A stretch of 27,653 nucleotides of DNA, taken from Candidatus Omnitrophota bacterium (GTDB lineage Bacteria > Omnitrophota > Gorgyraeia > Zapsychrales > Fredricksoniimonadaceae). Below are positions 14,854-22,282 of this stretch, piece by piece (position 1 is the stretch's first letter; every line of letters begins with the position of its first letter). The stretch is taken from the NCBI GenBank assembly GCA_023247575.1, contig JAHFGE010000007.1:1-27653 (forward strand). Direction: 5' to 3'. A model generated the notes under the pieces. That model worked only from the letters and a program-made list of their open reading frames with translations, was not told the origin of the DNA and made no database searches. The position numbers were made by a program, and so were the translations under genes.

Positions 14854-16584
14854 ATGCATATCAAAGACTTCAGTAAACGCATGATCGAATTGATGCCTCG
14901 GTGTATCCGCGGCTTCCATAGCTATGAGTCCAACTATCTTTCCAAAGGACACATTAGTTTGCCGCAGTTTTGGGCGCTGGAATATCTTTCCCGTAAGGGG
15001 CCTTTGTTGATGAGTGAAATGGCCTCTTTTCTTCATGTATCCCGTCCGGCGGCCACGGGACTTATTGACCGGCTCATCGCTCAAAAATTAGTTAGCCGCG
15101 GGACGCTCGAAGATGACCGCCGCAGTGTAAGGGTGGCCATTACCCCCAAAGGCAAAAAAATTGTTTCCAATATCTGGGAACAGAAACGCCGCAGTATGGA
15201 GAAAGTATACTCTAAACTATCCGCCCAGGATAGGCGTCGGCATTTGGAAATTTTAGAGAGGATTGTTAAAGCCATTTCCTCGCCGGCGTGCGTTTGGTTG
15301 ACAGGATTGGTTTTAACAGTATCTTTTCTCAAGCCGGTTTACGCCGACGATCCGCTGATCCTTCGACCACGCTCAGGATCAGTCCTGAGTGAAATCGAAG
15401 GACTGACCCTGAAACAGTGTTATCATCTGGCGCTGAAACGTTCTGAAACGATCGCCATCGACAACCAAGTTATTAAGGAAGCTGAAGCACAGTTCTGGCA
15501 GTCGTTCAGTGGAGTTTTACCACAGGTCAATTATGCGATTTCACAAACAAAGCAGGACCGCGGCAGCGGCGACAACGCCGGGGGATCGCGTTATCGTAAA
15601 TTTACTTTTAGCCAGCCTTTGTTCAGCGGGTTTAAAGAATATGCGGCCATTGCCGCTGCCAAGGCACGGCATAAGCAAAGAGAAAGCCAACTACAGCGCG
15701 CCAAACAGCTTCTTTTCACGGACGTCTCCGATGCTTTCTATTTTTTACAAAGTTACCAGGAGGATTTGCAAGCCATCGAGGATATTCGTAAGGCTTTGGC
15801 GGACAGGCTGGCTTTGCTCAAACAGCGTCAGAGTGTAGGCCGTTCACGAGAAAGCGAAGTGGCCAGCGCCAAGGCTTCTTTGTATAAAATAGAAGCGGAT
15901 CAAGAAGGTGTACGCAGTCAATTGGAAGTGGCCCGCCAGCTTCTAGAATTTTTGATTGGTCAGCCGGTGGCCGCTATCCAAGATGAAGACCTGCCTAATG
16001 ATTCCGTTTTAAGCATGGAAGAATTTGCTTCCCATGCAGACCATCGGCCCGATGTGGAGGCAGCCAAAGAGGCGGTGGTGGTGGCCCAAAAAGGTGTTAC
16101 AGTAGCCCGAGCAGGATTCTTTCCGACCGTGAGCCTGAATGGGGATTCATGGAATCAAAGGACCGCTACGTCCAGTTCAGATGTGGATTGGGATATTACC
16201 CTTAACGTGAATGTCCCCATTTTTATCGGTACACAAACCATCGGTGCGGTTAAACAAGCTCAGGCGCAGGAAAAGGAAGCCGTTTTAAGTTTAAGCCGGA
16301 CCAAGCGCAGTGCTGTGTTGGATATTCAAAATGCTTATACTAAATTTGTTCTCGATCAAAAGAGGGAAATGGCGCTCAAAAGGGCGGTTGATGCAGCTTA
16401 CCGGAACTATTTTCTACAGGAAGTGGATTACAAAAATAGTCTGGTAAATAATCTGGATGTGTTACAGGCTTTGCAGGATTGGGAAAGTGAACGGCGTGAT
16501 TATATTGCCGCTCAAAATGAAACCAAGAGATTCTATTGGAGTTTAAAAGTAGCTACCGGAGACATCGGCCATGACGCTTTCTGA
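14854..16584 (+). CDS. MarR regulator fused in frame to a TolC-family outer-membrane channel
   Basis: One uninterrupted frame of 576 residues. Residues 1-143 are a complete MarR-type winged helix: MSEMASFLHVSRPAATGLIDRLIAQKLVSR is the helix-turn-helix, EDDRRSVRVAITPKGK the wing, and LEILERIVKAIS the C-terminal helix. Residues 144-164 (PACVWLTGLVLTVSFLKPVYA) look like a signal peptide with an A-type cut site before DD. Residues 169-183 are encoded by an inserted palindrome. Residues 184-576 are a TolC/OEP channel (LTLKQCYHLALKRSETI, two coiled hairpin repeats, GFFPTVSLNG). GGAAAG lies 5 bases before the ATG. In-frame TTG codons at 15244 and 15298 could start a separate TolC, but neither has a good ribosome binding site. 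It overlaps the RND gene by 14 bases. Confidence 0.85.
   Translation: MHIKDFSKRMIELMPRCIRGFHSYESNYLSKGHISLPQFWALEYLSRKGPLLMSEMASFLHVSRPAATGLIDRLIAQKLVSRGTLEDDRRSVRVAITPKGKKIVSNIWEQKRRSMEKVYSKLSAQDRRRHLEILERIVKAISSPACVWLTGLVLTVSFLKPVYADDPLILRPRSGSVLSEIEGLTLKQCYHLALKRSETIAIDNQVIKEAEAQFWQSFSGVLPQVNYAISQTKQDRGSGDNAGGSRYRKFTFSQPLFSGFKEYAAIAAAKARHKQRESQLQRAKQLLFTDVSDAFYFLQSYQEDLQAIEDIRKALADRLALLKQRQSVGRSRESEVASAKASLYKIEADQEGVRSQLEVARQLLEFLIGQPVAAIQDEDLPNDSVLSMEEFASHADHRPDVEAAKEAVVVAQKGVTVARAGFFPTVSLNGDSWNQRTATSSSDVDWDITLNVNVPIFIGTQTIGAVKQAQAQEKEAVLSLSRTKRSAVLDIQNAYTKFVLDQKREMALKRAVDAAYRNYFLQEVDYKNSLVNNLDVLQALQDWESERRDYIAAQNETKRFYWSLKVATGDIGHDAF
15359..15402. repeat. Palindrome in frame inside the MarR-TolC gene
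   Basis: TCCTTCGA (15359-15366) pairs with TCGAAGGA (15395-15402), and CTCAGGA (15372-15378) with TCCTGAG (15383-15389). It encodes ILRPRSGSVLSEIEG, between the signal-peptide-like segment and the first recognisable TolC residues. The family member at 7316-7360 is intergenic. Confidence 0.85.
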
Positions 16585-19500
16585 TCTGTCTATTCGAAGA
16601 CCGGTTTTTGCCTGGATGTTTATGACGGCCCTGATTGTTTTTGGTCTTATCAGTTTTTTTAGTATGGGCGTCAGTCAGCTGCCTGACATCGAATTTCCGG
16701 TTATTTCCGTCAACATTACCTGGCAGGGGGCCGCGCCTGAGGTCATGGAATCCAATGTGGTGGATATTATTGAAGGTGCGGTCATGTCTGTGCAGGGCAT
16801 TAAAAACGTGACTTCTTCAGTTCATGAAGGTTCAGCCACCATTACTATTGAATTAGAGTTGGGGCGTAACATTGATGTGGCGGTGCAGGAAGTGCAAGCC
16901 AAAATTTCTCAGGCCCAGCGGCTTCTCCCTAAGGACATAGACCCGCCGATTATCACCAAGGTGAATCCCGCCCAGCAGCCTATCATATGGTTTACTCTGC
17001 ATGGAGAAAAAGCAGGAGCACGGCAGCTCATGGAATATGTGCAGGACCATCTGCAGGATAAGTTTGCCCCTGTTCATGGAGTAGGCCAAGTCGCTTTAGG
17101 TGGTTTTGTGGCCCCCAATCTACGTTTCTGGATGGATAGAGACAAACTCATAGCTAATGAATTGACCGTTGACGATGTTGTTAAAGCCATCGGCAATGAG
17201 CATGCGGAAATACCGGCAGGGCGTATTGAAACCCCGCTTCAAGAACAAAATGTGCGGGCCATGGGGGAGGCCAGAAGCGCCCAGGAGTTTGATAACATTG
17301 TGATTGCCCGCCGCAACGGCCGGCCAAACTATAAACCCATTTTTCTTAAAGACGTGGGATATGCTGAGGATGGATTGGATGATATTCGCCGTCTTTCCCG
17401 TAGTAATCAAACAACGGCCATTGGGCTTGGTATTCAAAAACAAATCGGTTCCAATGAAGTGGAAGTCATGCATGGAGTGCTTAAAAAATGGAAAGAAGTT
17501 CAAAAGCAATTGCCTAAGGGGCTTAATCTTGATTTGGTGATCAATCGCAGTAAATTTATTGAGGATTCTCTCAAAGAGCTTGACTTTACGCTTATTCTTT
17601 CTGCCCTGGTCACTTCTTTAGTCTGCTGGATTTTCTTAGGTTCCTGGACAGCCACCTTGAATATCCTGATGGCCATTCCTACGTCCATTATCGGCACTTT
17701 CATCGTCATCAAATTTTTAGGTTTTACGCTCAATACTTTTACTGTGTTGGGGCTGTCATTGGCTATCGGTATTGTGGTGGATGACTCAATCATGGTGCTG
17801 GAAAATATTGTCCGTCACCGTGAGCACAGGCTTGGCAGAGTCGAGGCAGCCCAGCAGGGCGCCAGGCAGATTACTTTTGCGGCGTTGGCAACCACCCTGG
17901 CCATTATTGCCATCTTCTTGCCGGTAGCGTTTATGTCTGGAATTATCGGCCAGTTTTTTTATCAGTTTGGGGTGACGATCGCAGTGGCTGTGGCCTTGTC
18001 TTTATTGGAGGCCTTGATGCTGACTCCCATGCGCTGTTCACAGTTTTTACGGGTGGGACAAAGAGTAAGTACTTTTGGCCGGATGGTGGATACCACTTTT
18101 CGCAGACTTGCTGACCTTTATCGCCGTATGCTCCCAAAAGCATTGGCCCACCGGTGGCTGGTTTTTATTGGTTCGGTTGTTATTTCTGCAGTCATGGCCT
18201 GGTATTTTGGAGGGCATTTACGTAAAGAATTTGTACCTCCGCAGGACCAAAGTATGTTTTTAGTCAGTCTTAAAACACCCGTAGGCTCTTCGATGGACTA
18301 TACCAATGGAATTTTTAAAGAAGCAGAAAAATTTGTCATGAGCCGTCCGGAAACGAACCGCTATTTTGCGGCCGTCGGCGGTTTTCAGGGGGGGCTGGTT
18401 AACCAGGGGATTATTTTTGTCACATTCAAAGATCCCAAACATCGTCCCATCGACCCTATCAAGAAACACCGTCTGTCACAAACTGAATTGATGGCGGTGT
18501 TCCGTAAAGAACTTAATAAAATTCCTCATTTAAAAGCATTTATTCAGGATTTATCACTCAGCGGTTTTTCCGCTCAACGAGGGTTTCCCATTGAAATGAC
18601 CATTCAGGGTCCTGATTGGGATACTCTATGGAAATATTCGGATAAAGTGCGCGAAGCGATGAGCAAAAGCAGTTTAATGGTAGATGTGGACACGGATTAT
18701 CAAGAAGGAGCTTCCGAGGTGCGCGTGATCCCTGACCGTATGAAAGCGGCCGAGCACGGTGTTAGTATCGATAATATTAACAATACGGTGAACGCTCTGA
18801 TCGGAACTTTAAAAGTATCTCAGTATACCCACAATGACAAACGTTATGATGTTAAAGTTCGTTTGATTCCAAGTCAGCGTACCAGACCAGAAGACATCCT
18901 CAATTTATGGGTATGGAATAACCGTGGGGAACTGGTGCAGTTAAAAGACCTGGTTACGATTGAAGAAAAGCCAACGGCTGTGACCATTACCCGTCGAGAC
19001 CGTGAACGGGCGATCAACATTACGGGCAATATTGCACCGGGTCAATCACAGACGGATGCCATGGCTGAGGCGATGAGGACTGCTAAATCTATTTTACCTG
19101 AAAACTATCATGCGAAGTTTACCGGAAATTCTCAGGCTGCCGAAGAATCCAACAGGGGCGTTCTGTTTATTTTTCTTTTAGGGATCTTGGTGGCCTACAT
19201 GGTTTTGGCCTCTCAGTTTAACAATTACGTGCATCCGGTCAGTATTTTGATGGCTTTACCCTTTAGTATTTCAGGCGCTTTGTTCGGCCTCTGGGCTTTT
19301 GGGCAGTCCTTAAACGTTTACAGTTTGATCGGCATAGTTCTTTTAATGGGTATCGTCAAGAAAAACTCCATTATGCTGGTCGATTTTACCAATCAAGTAC
19401 GAGCCCAGGGCAGGACTGTTAGAGAAGCTTTATTGGAAGCCTGCCCGATTCGTCTTCGTCCAATACTTATGACCTCCTGTGCGACCATTGCCGCGGCCAT

Positions 19501-19705
19501 TCCGCCAGCGTTGGCTATTGGCCCCGGGGCAGAGGTTCGAATCCCTATGTCCATTGCCGTGATCTGGGGCGTTATTCTTTCGACTTTATTTACTCTTTTT
19601 GTGGTCCCTTGTGTGTACAGCCTCCTGACCTTTTTTGATCGGCATAAACCTCCGCAAGTTCCGACCGTAGAACCCATTCCTGAAGAACTCATTGTTAAGC
19701 ATTGA
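16571..19705 (+). CDS. RND efflux transporter permease (AcrB/MdtC-like, HAE1 type)
   Basis: Proton-driven inner-membrane pump of 1044 residues, full family length. The start MTLSDLSIRRPVFAWM is typical. The first porter region (QLPDIEFPVISVNITWQGAAPEVME) follows TM1. TM4 carries the proton-relay pair Asp404-Asp405 (GIVVDDSIMVLENI), and TM10 carries the matching lysine (MGIVKKNSIMLVDF). The second half repeats the plan (LRKEFVPPQDQSMFLV). GGAG lies about 9 bases before the ATG, inside the end of the TolC frame. A periplasmic adaptor (HlyD/AcrA type), normally encoded beside such pumps, is not in the window, so the pump must borrow one or work without one. Substrates cannot be told from sequence. 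Confidence 0.96.
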   Translation: MTLSDLSIRRPVFAWMFMTALIVFGLISFFSMGVSQLPDIEFPVISVNITWQGAAPEVMESNVVDIIEGAVMSVQGIKNVTSSVHEGSATITIELELGRNIDVAVQEVQAKISQAQRLLPKDIDPPIITKVNPAQQPIIWFTLHGEKAGARQLMEYVQDHLQDKFAPVHGVGQVALGGFVAPNLRFWMDRDKLIANELTVDDVVKAIGNEHAEIPAGRIETPLQEQNVRAMGEARSAQEFDNIVIARRNGRPNYKPIFLKDVGYAEDGLDDIRRLSRSNQTTAIGLGIQKQIGSNEVEVMHGVLKKWKEVQKQLPKGLNLDLVINRSKFIEDSLKELDFTLILSALVTSLVCWIFLGSWTATLNILMAIPTSIIGTFIVIKFLGFTLNTFTVLGLSLAIGIVVDDSIMVLENIVRHREHRLGRVEAAQQGARQITFAALATTLAIIAIFLPVAFMSGIIGQFFYQFGVTIAVAVALSLLEALMLTPMRCSQFLRVGQRVSTFGRMVDTTFRRLADLYRRMLPKALAHRWLVFIGSVVISAVMAWYFGGHLRKEFVPPQDQSMFLVSLKTPVGSSMDYTNGIFKEAEKFVMSRPETNRYFAAVGGFQGGLVNQGIIFVTFKDPKHRPIDPIKKHRLSQTELMAVFRKELNKIPHLKAFIQDLSLSGFSAQRGFPIEMTIQGPDWDTLWKYSDKVREAMSKSSLMVDVDTDYQEGASEVRVIPDRMKAAEHGVSIDNINNTVNALIGTLKVSQYTHNDKRYDVKVRLIPSQRTRPEDILNLWVWNNRGELVQLKDLVTIEEKPTAVTITRRDRERAINITGNIAPGQSQTDAMAEAMRTAKSILPENYHAKFTGNSQAAEESNRGVLFIFLLGILVAYMVLASQFNNYVHPVSILMALPFSISGALFGLWAFGQSLNVYSLIGIVLLMGIVKKNSIMLVDFTNQVRAQGRTVREALLEACPIRLRPILMTSCATIAAAIPPALAIGPGAEVRIPMSIAVIWGVILSTLFTLFVVPCVYSLLTFFDRHKPPQVPTVEPIPEELIVKH

Positions 19706-19807
19706 TTTCAGAAGTCGTGTTGGTTTAGATGAAACAAAGTATCCACTTTTTCGGAGGAAGATCAGTGCCAGGTTGGCGCCTTTAGAGAAAGGCGACATCT
19801 GAAGGGG

Positions 19808-19972
19808 ATGGGCGTCCTCAACTCAAGGCCGTTAATGGCGGGGCTGGCCACGTACAAAGCCTAAAGGGCTTCTACGGGGCTGGCACTAGAATGTAAAGCC
19901 TTGGCAGTGGAATCGGTTAGCCCGCGAACAGGTGGACAAAGGGGGACAGTTGAATTCAACTGTCCCCATTAG
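19808..19972. repeat. Long direct repeat, left copy (contains the 26-bp palindrome)
   Basis: 165 bp that recur at 20757-20921, 949 bp away in the same orientation. The last 121 bp (19852-19972) differ by one base; the first 45 bp contain small indels. Inside are a hairpin (AAGCC-TAAA-GGGCTT within CCCGTA-like arms in the right copy), a GGGCT..AGCCC pair, and at 19942-19967 the same perfect palindrome seen at 62-87. The preceding stretch 19706-19807 after the RND gene holds no gene that I can see. Confidence 0.93.
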
Positions 19973-20059
19973 TATAAAAAGCTGTGACAGGCATCTTTCT
20001 TTATCTTTCCCGCATTAAAGCTGGTTTTCCGTATCCCCCAACAATCCCCCAAGAATCCC

Positions 20060-20087
20060 TTGCAATTCTCTCCCACCCCGCTACAAT
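20060..20087 (+). promoter_or_regulatory. Promoter upstream of the ORF6N gene
   Basis: TTGCAA (20060-20065), a 16-base spacer, TACAAT (20082-20087). The predicted leader is about 85 nt and ends in a clear AGGTGGAG ribosome binding site (20166-20173). Apart from this promoter, 19973-20179 holds no feature that I can support. Confidence 0.6.
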
Positions 20088-20179
20088 GACTTTGTTTTCC
20101 CCAATCGGAGCAGTTTTAAAAACAATTCCCCGAAGAGTATATTATTTCTTTAACAACTTTAACCCAGGTGGAGACCCCT

Positions 20180-20743
20180 ATGAAAAAACAAGTTAGTGGG
20201 GAATTAGTAAGTGTGTTATCTGCAGAAATCATTCAGAGCAAGATTTATTTAATCCGTGGGTGCAAGGTCATGCTTGATAGGGATTTGGCAGAGCTTTATG
20301 GAGTGTCTACGGGACGATTAAAGGAACAAGTGCGGCGTAATCTCAAGCGCTTCCCATCGGATTTTATGTTCGAGCTAAGCTGGGATGAGGCGTCAAGGTT
20401 TGTTTCAAGATCGCAATTTGCGACCTTGAAGAAGGGGCAGAATATCAAATATTTGCCTTTCGCTTTTACCGAACAAGGGGTAGCCATGCTTTCCAGTGTA
20501 CTTAATAGCAACCGGGCCATTGAAGTGAACATAGCCATTATGAGGGCGTTTGTGAAGCTCAGGGTCATTCTGGGAGCTAATAAGCAATTAGCTCATAAAC
20601 TGGAAGAACTAGAAAAAAGAGTTGAAAAAAACGATAAAGAAATCGTGGCTATTTTTGAAGCCATCAGGCGCTTGATGTCCGACCCTCCCAAGGATGATGC
20701 CTATAAAAGAACCAAAATCGGTTTTATTGTAAATAAGGATTAG
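20180..20743 (+). CDS. ORF6N-domain DNA-binding protein
   Basis: 187 residues. Positions 18-110 match the ORF6N/KilA-N-associated domain of phage and mobile elements: IIQSKIYLIRGCKVMLDRDLAELYGVSTGRLKEQVRRNLKRFPSDFMFEL, then KYLPFAFTEQGVAMLSSVLNSNRAIEVNIAIMRAFVKLR. The tail (135-165) is a coiled coil, LEELEKRVEKNDKEIVAIFEAIRRLM. The domain is known from phage antirepressor-like proteins and from many chromosomal copies of unknown role; specific DNA binding is inferred. The ATG at 20180 follows AGGTGGAG by 6 bases; an upstream GTG at 20168 lies inside that site and is rejected. The gene is alone between two long direct repeats, with its own promoter. Confidence 0.9.
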   Translation: MKKQVSGELVSVLSAEIIQSKIYLIRGCKVMLDRDLAELYGVSTGRLKEQVRRNLKRFPSDFMFELSWDEASRFVSRSQFATLKKGQNIKYLPFAFTEQGVAMLSSVLNSNRAIEVNIAIMRAFVKLRVILGANKQLAHKLEELEKRVEKNDKEIVAIFEAIRRLMSDPPKDDAYKRTKIGFIVNKD

Positions 20744-20756
20744 GCGTTCATATTGA

Positions 20757-20921
20757 ATGGGCGGGGCGTCCTCAGAGCCGTTAATGGCGGGGGCTGGCCC
20801 GTACAAAGCCTAAAGGGCTTCTACGGGGCTGGCACTAGAATTTAAAGCCTTGGCAGTGGAATCGGTTAGCCCGCGAACAGGTGGACAAAGGGGGACAGTT
20901 GAATTCAACTGTCCCCATTAG
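20757..20921. repeat. Long direct repeat, right copy
   Basis: Partner of 19808-19972; the final 121 bp (20801-20921) are identical but for one base. It starts 13 bases after the ORF6N stop and includes the third copy of the 26-bp palindrome at 20891-20916. The copies share orientation and enclose just one gene. No transposase or integrase gene accompanies them. Confidence 0.93.
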
Positions 20922-20967
20922 GTAAATATTTAGCTCTTTAAGAGGATCGACGAGGTAAAAATTCTCT

Positions 20968-21050
20968 TGTCACCCCCGAATGTTTTAATCGGGGGTCCAG
21001 TAAATGGTATTTCTCGTCTGGATTCCCGATAAAAGCATTCGGGAATGACA
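20968..21050. repeat. TGTCA..TGACA palindromic element, second copy
   Basis: Left end TGTCACCCCCGAATGTTTTA, right end GCATTCGGGAATGACA, inner pair GGTCCAG / CTGGATTCC: the same design as 8992-9062, with about ten more bases in the middle. It sits between the right direct repeat and the fic promoter. Confidence 0.85.
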
Positions 21051-21095
21051 TAATTTCTCTCAATCAGCTAAACAAATACCCCATTAGTATTTCCC

Positions 21096-21130
21096 TTGAC
21101 ACCATACACAATCTAATATAATCTTATATA
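21096..21130 (+). promoter_or_regulatory. Promoter and operator-like site of fic
   Basis: TTGACA (21096-21101) and TATAAT (21117-21122) are both perfect hexamers but with a short 15-base spacer. The -10 is embedded in an A/T-rich inverted repeat, ATATAA-TC-TTATAT (21115-21128). A repressor bound there would block the promoter; the Fic protein's own C-terminal winged helix is one candidate. Confidence 0.6.
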
Positions 21131-21149
21131 GCCGAAATATGAGGTGAAT

Positions 21150-22205
21150 ATGAGCCAAACATTTATACAGCGTTTAGAGAACCTGCCACCGGAAATCTGG
21201 TCTAAGGTCGCCCGGATTGATGGGTATAAGGGGCAGTGGATTTCCGGGGTCAAACTCAATTCCCAAATTCTTGGACGGCTCAAGAGGTCTGTCCTTGTTA
21301 CGTCCACCGGTGCGTCAACACGTATTGAGGGGGCACGGCTGTCGGATGAGGACATTGAGAAAATGTTGCGGGGGATTTCAATCCAGAAGTTCGCTGACCG
21401 GGACAAGCAGGAGGTCAAGGGTTACTACGAACTTCTTGAAAATGTTTTTGACGGCGCCGAGAGTATTGGTTTTTCAGAAGGCGTTATTAAGTATTTCCAC
21501 AAGGAGCTTCTTAAATATGTCCAGAAGGATAAGCTCCACAGGGGGGAATACAAGCACAGTGAGAATAAGGTTCTAATGGTTGATACCGCTGGCAAGTTGG
21601 TCGGCACCATTTTTGATACCACCCCTGCTTGGCAGACTCCCACAGCAATGCTTGAACTTATTGAGGCAACCAAGGCCGCTCTAAAAGAGAAACGGTTTCA
21701 TCCACTTCTTATTATTGGTAATTTTATTGTAGAGTTCCTGCTTATCCATCCCTTTCAGGATGGTAACGGTCGGATTTCACGGGTGCTGACGAATCTTCTT
21801 TTGCTTCAGAATGGCTATGAATACACGCCGTATATTTCCTATGAGAAATTGGTCGAAGATAACAAGGAGAATTACTATTTTGCTTTACGCAAGAGCCAGA
21901 AGACAATGAGAACCAAGAAGCCGGACATTACGCCTTGGCTGGATTTTTTCCTGACTGTGATTGAGAAGCAGGCAGAAATGGCGATTGCATTGCTGTCAGC
22001 TGAGAATGTGGAGAAAATCCTATCACCCAAACAGATAGCGGTATGGGAATATCTTAAGGGGGTGGCTGAGGCTGCTGGGGGTGAGATTTCCAAGAACGTT
22101 AAGGTCGCTCGACCGACTGTGAATCAGGTTCTTGACCGGCTGCTTAAGCTAAAGAAAATTGAGCGCCTTGGTATGGGCAGAACGACAAGATACCGAAAGA
22201 TTTAA
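21150..22205 (+). CDS. fic: Fic-family protein, class II, with C-terminal winged helix
   Basis: Fic enzymes transfer AMP (sometimes other nucleotide or phosphate groups) from nucleotides to target-protein side chains. The 351 residues hold the complete catalytic motif HPFQDGNGRISR (200-211) with the essential His200. An N-terminal inhibitory motif STRIEG (56-61) contains the autoinhibitory Glu, which makes it a class II, self-inhibited Fic. The flap region is near GTIFDTTPAW. After about residue 280 comes a winged-helix domain (LSPKQIAVWEYLKGV...VARPTVNQVLDRLLKLKKIERLG). The ATG at 21150 is chosen because of GAGGTG at 21141-21146; the frame also allows GTG at 21144. No separate antitoxin gene is present, as expected for class II. 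Targets are unknown. Confidence 0.94.
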   Translation: MSQTFIQRLENLPPEIWSKVARIDGYKGQWISGVKLNSQILGRLKRSVLVTSTGASTRIEGARLSDEDIEKMLRGISIQKFADRDKQEVKGYYELLENVFDGAESIGFSEGVIKYFHKELLKYVQKDKLHRGEYKHSENKVLMVDTAGKLVGTIFDTTPAWQTPTAMLELIEATKAALKEKRFHPLLIIGNFIVEFLLIHPFQDGNGRISRVLTNLLLLQNGYEYTPYISYEKLVEDNKENYYFALRKSQKTMRTKKPDITPWLDFFLTVIEKQAEMAIALLSAENVEKILSPKQIAVWEYLKGVAEAAGGEISKNVKVARPTVNQVLDRLLKLKKIERLGMGRTTRYRKI

Positions 22206-22248
22206 AAAGTTGTGACAGGCGCAATTATGACTAAATCAAAGTTACAGC

Positions 22249-22276
22249 TTGAAATAGTCATAGATTATGGTATGCT
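22249..22276 (+). promoter_or_regulatory. Promoter of the AAA_14/DUF4143 gene
   Basis: TTGAAA (22249-22254), a 16-base spacer, TATGCT (22271-22276). The start codon at 22283 begins 7 bases after the -10, so the transcript would begin at or within a base or two of the ATG. Confidence 0.55.
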
Positions 22277-22282
22277 TAATTC

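Noticed and set aside
15244..15300. Internal TTG start giving a separate TolC protein
   Set aside because: It is not excluded, but TTG 15244 would fall inside the MarR C-terminal helix and TTG 15298 has no ribosome binding site. The continuous frame is the simpler reading.
19777..19794. Hairpin CGCCTTT-AGAG-AAAGGCG after the RND gene as a terminator
   Set aside because: It is a real inverted repeat, but no T-run follows and it lies 70 bases past the stop, so I do not call it a terminator.
19984..20196. Open frame of 70 codons upstream of the ORF6N gene
   Set aside because: It has no ribosome binding site, its residues look random, and it overlaps the promoter and ribosome binding site of the ORF6N gene.
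19808..20921. Integron gene cassette with attC sites
   Set aside because: The one-gene-between-repeats layout is suggestive, but I could not find matched GTTRRRY/RYYYAAC core sites, and no integrase is present.
55..20921. CRISPR array made of the repeated palindromes
   Set aside because: The copies are dispersed by hundreds to thousands of bases, there are no regular spacers, and no cas genes are present.
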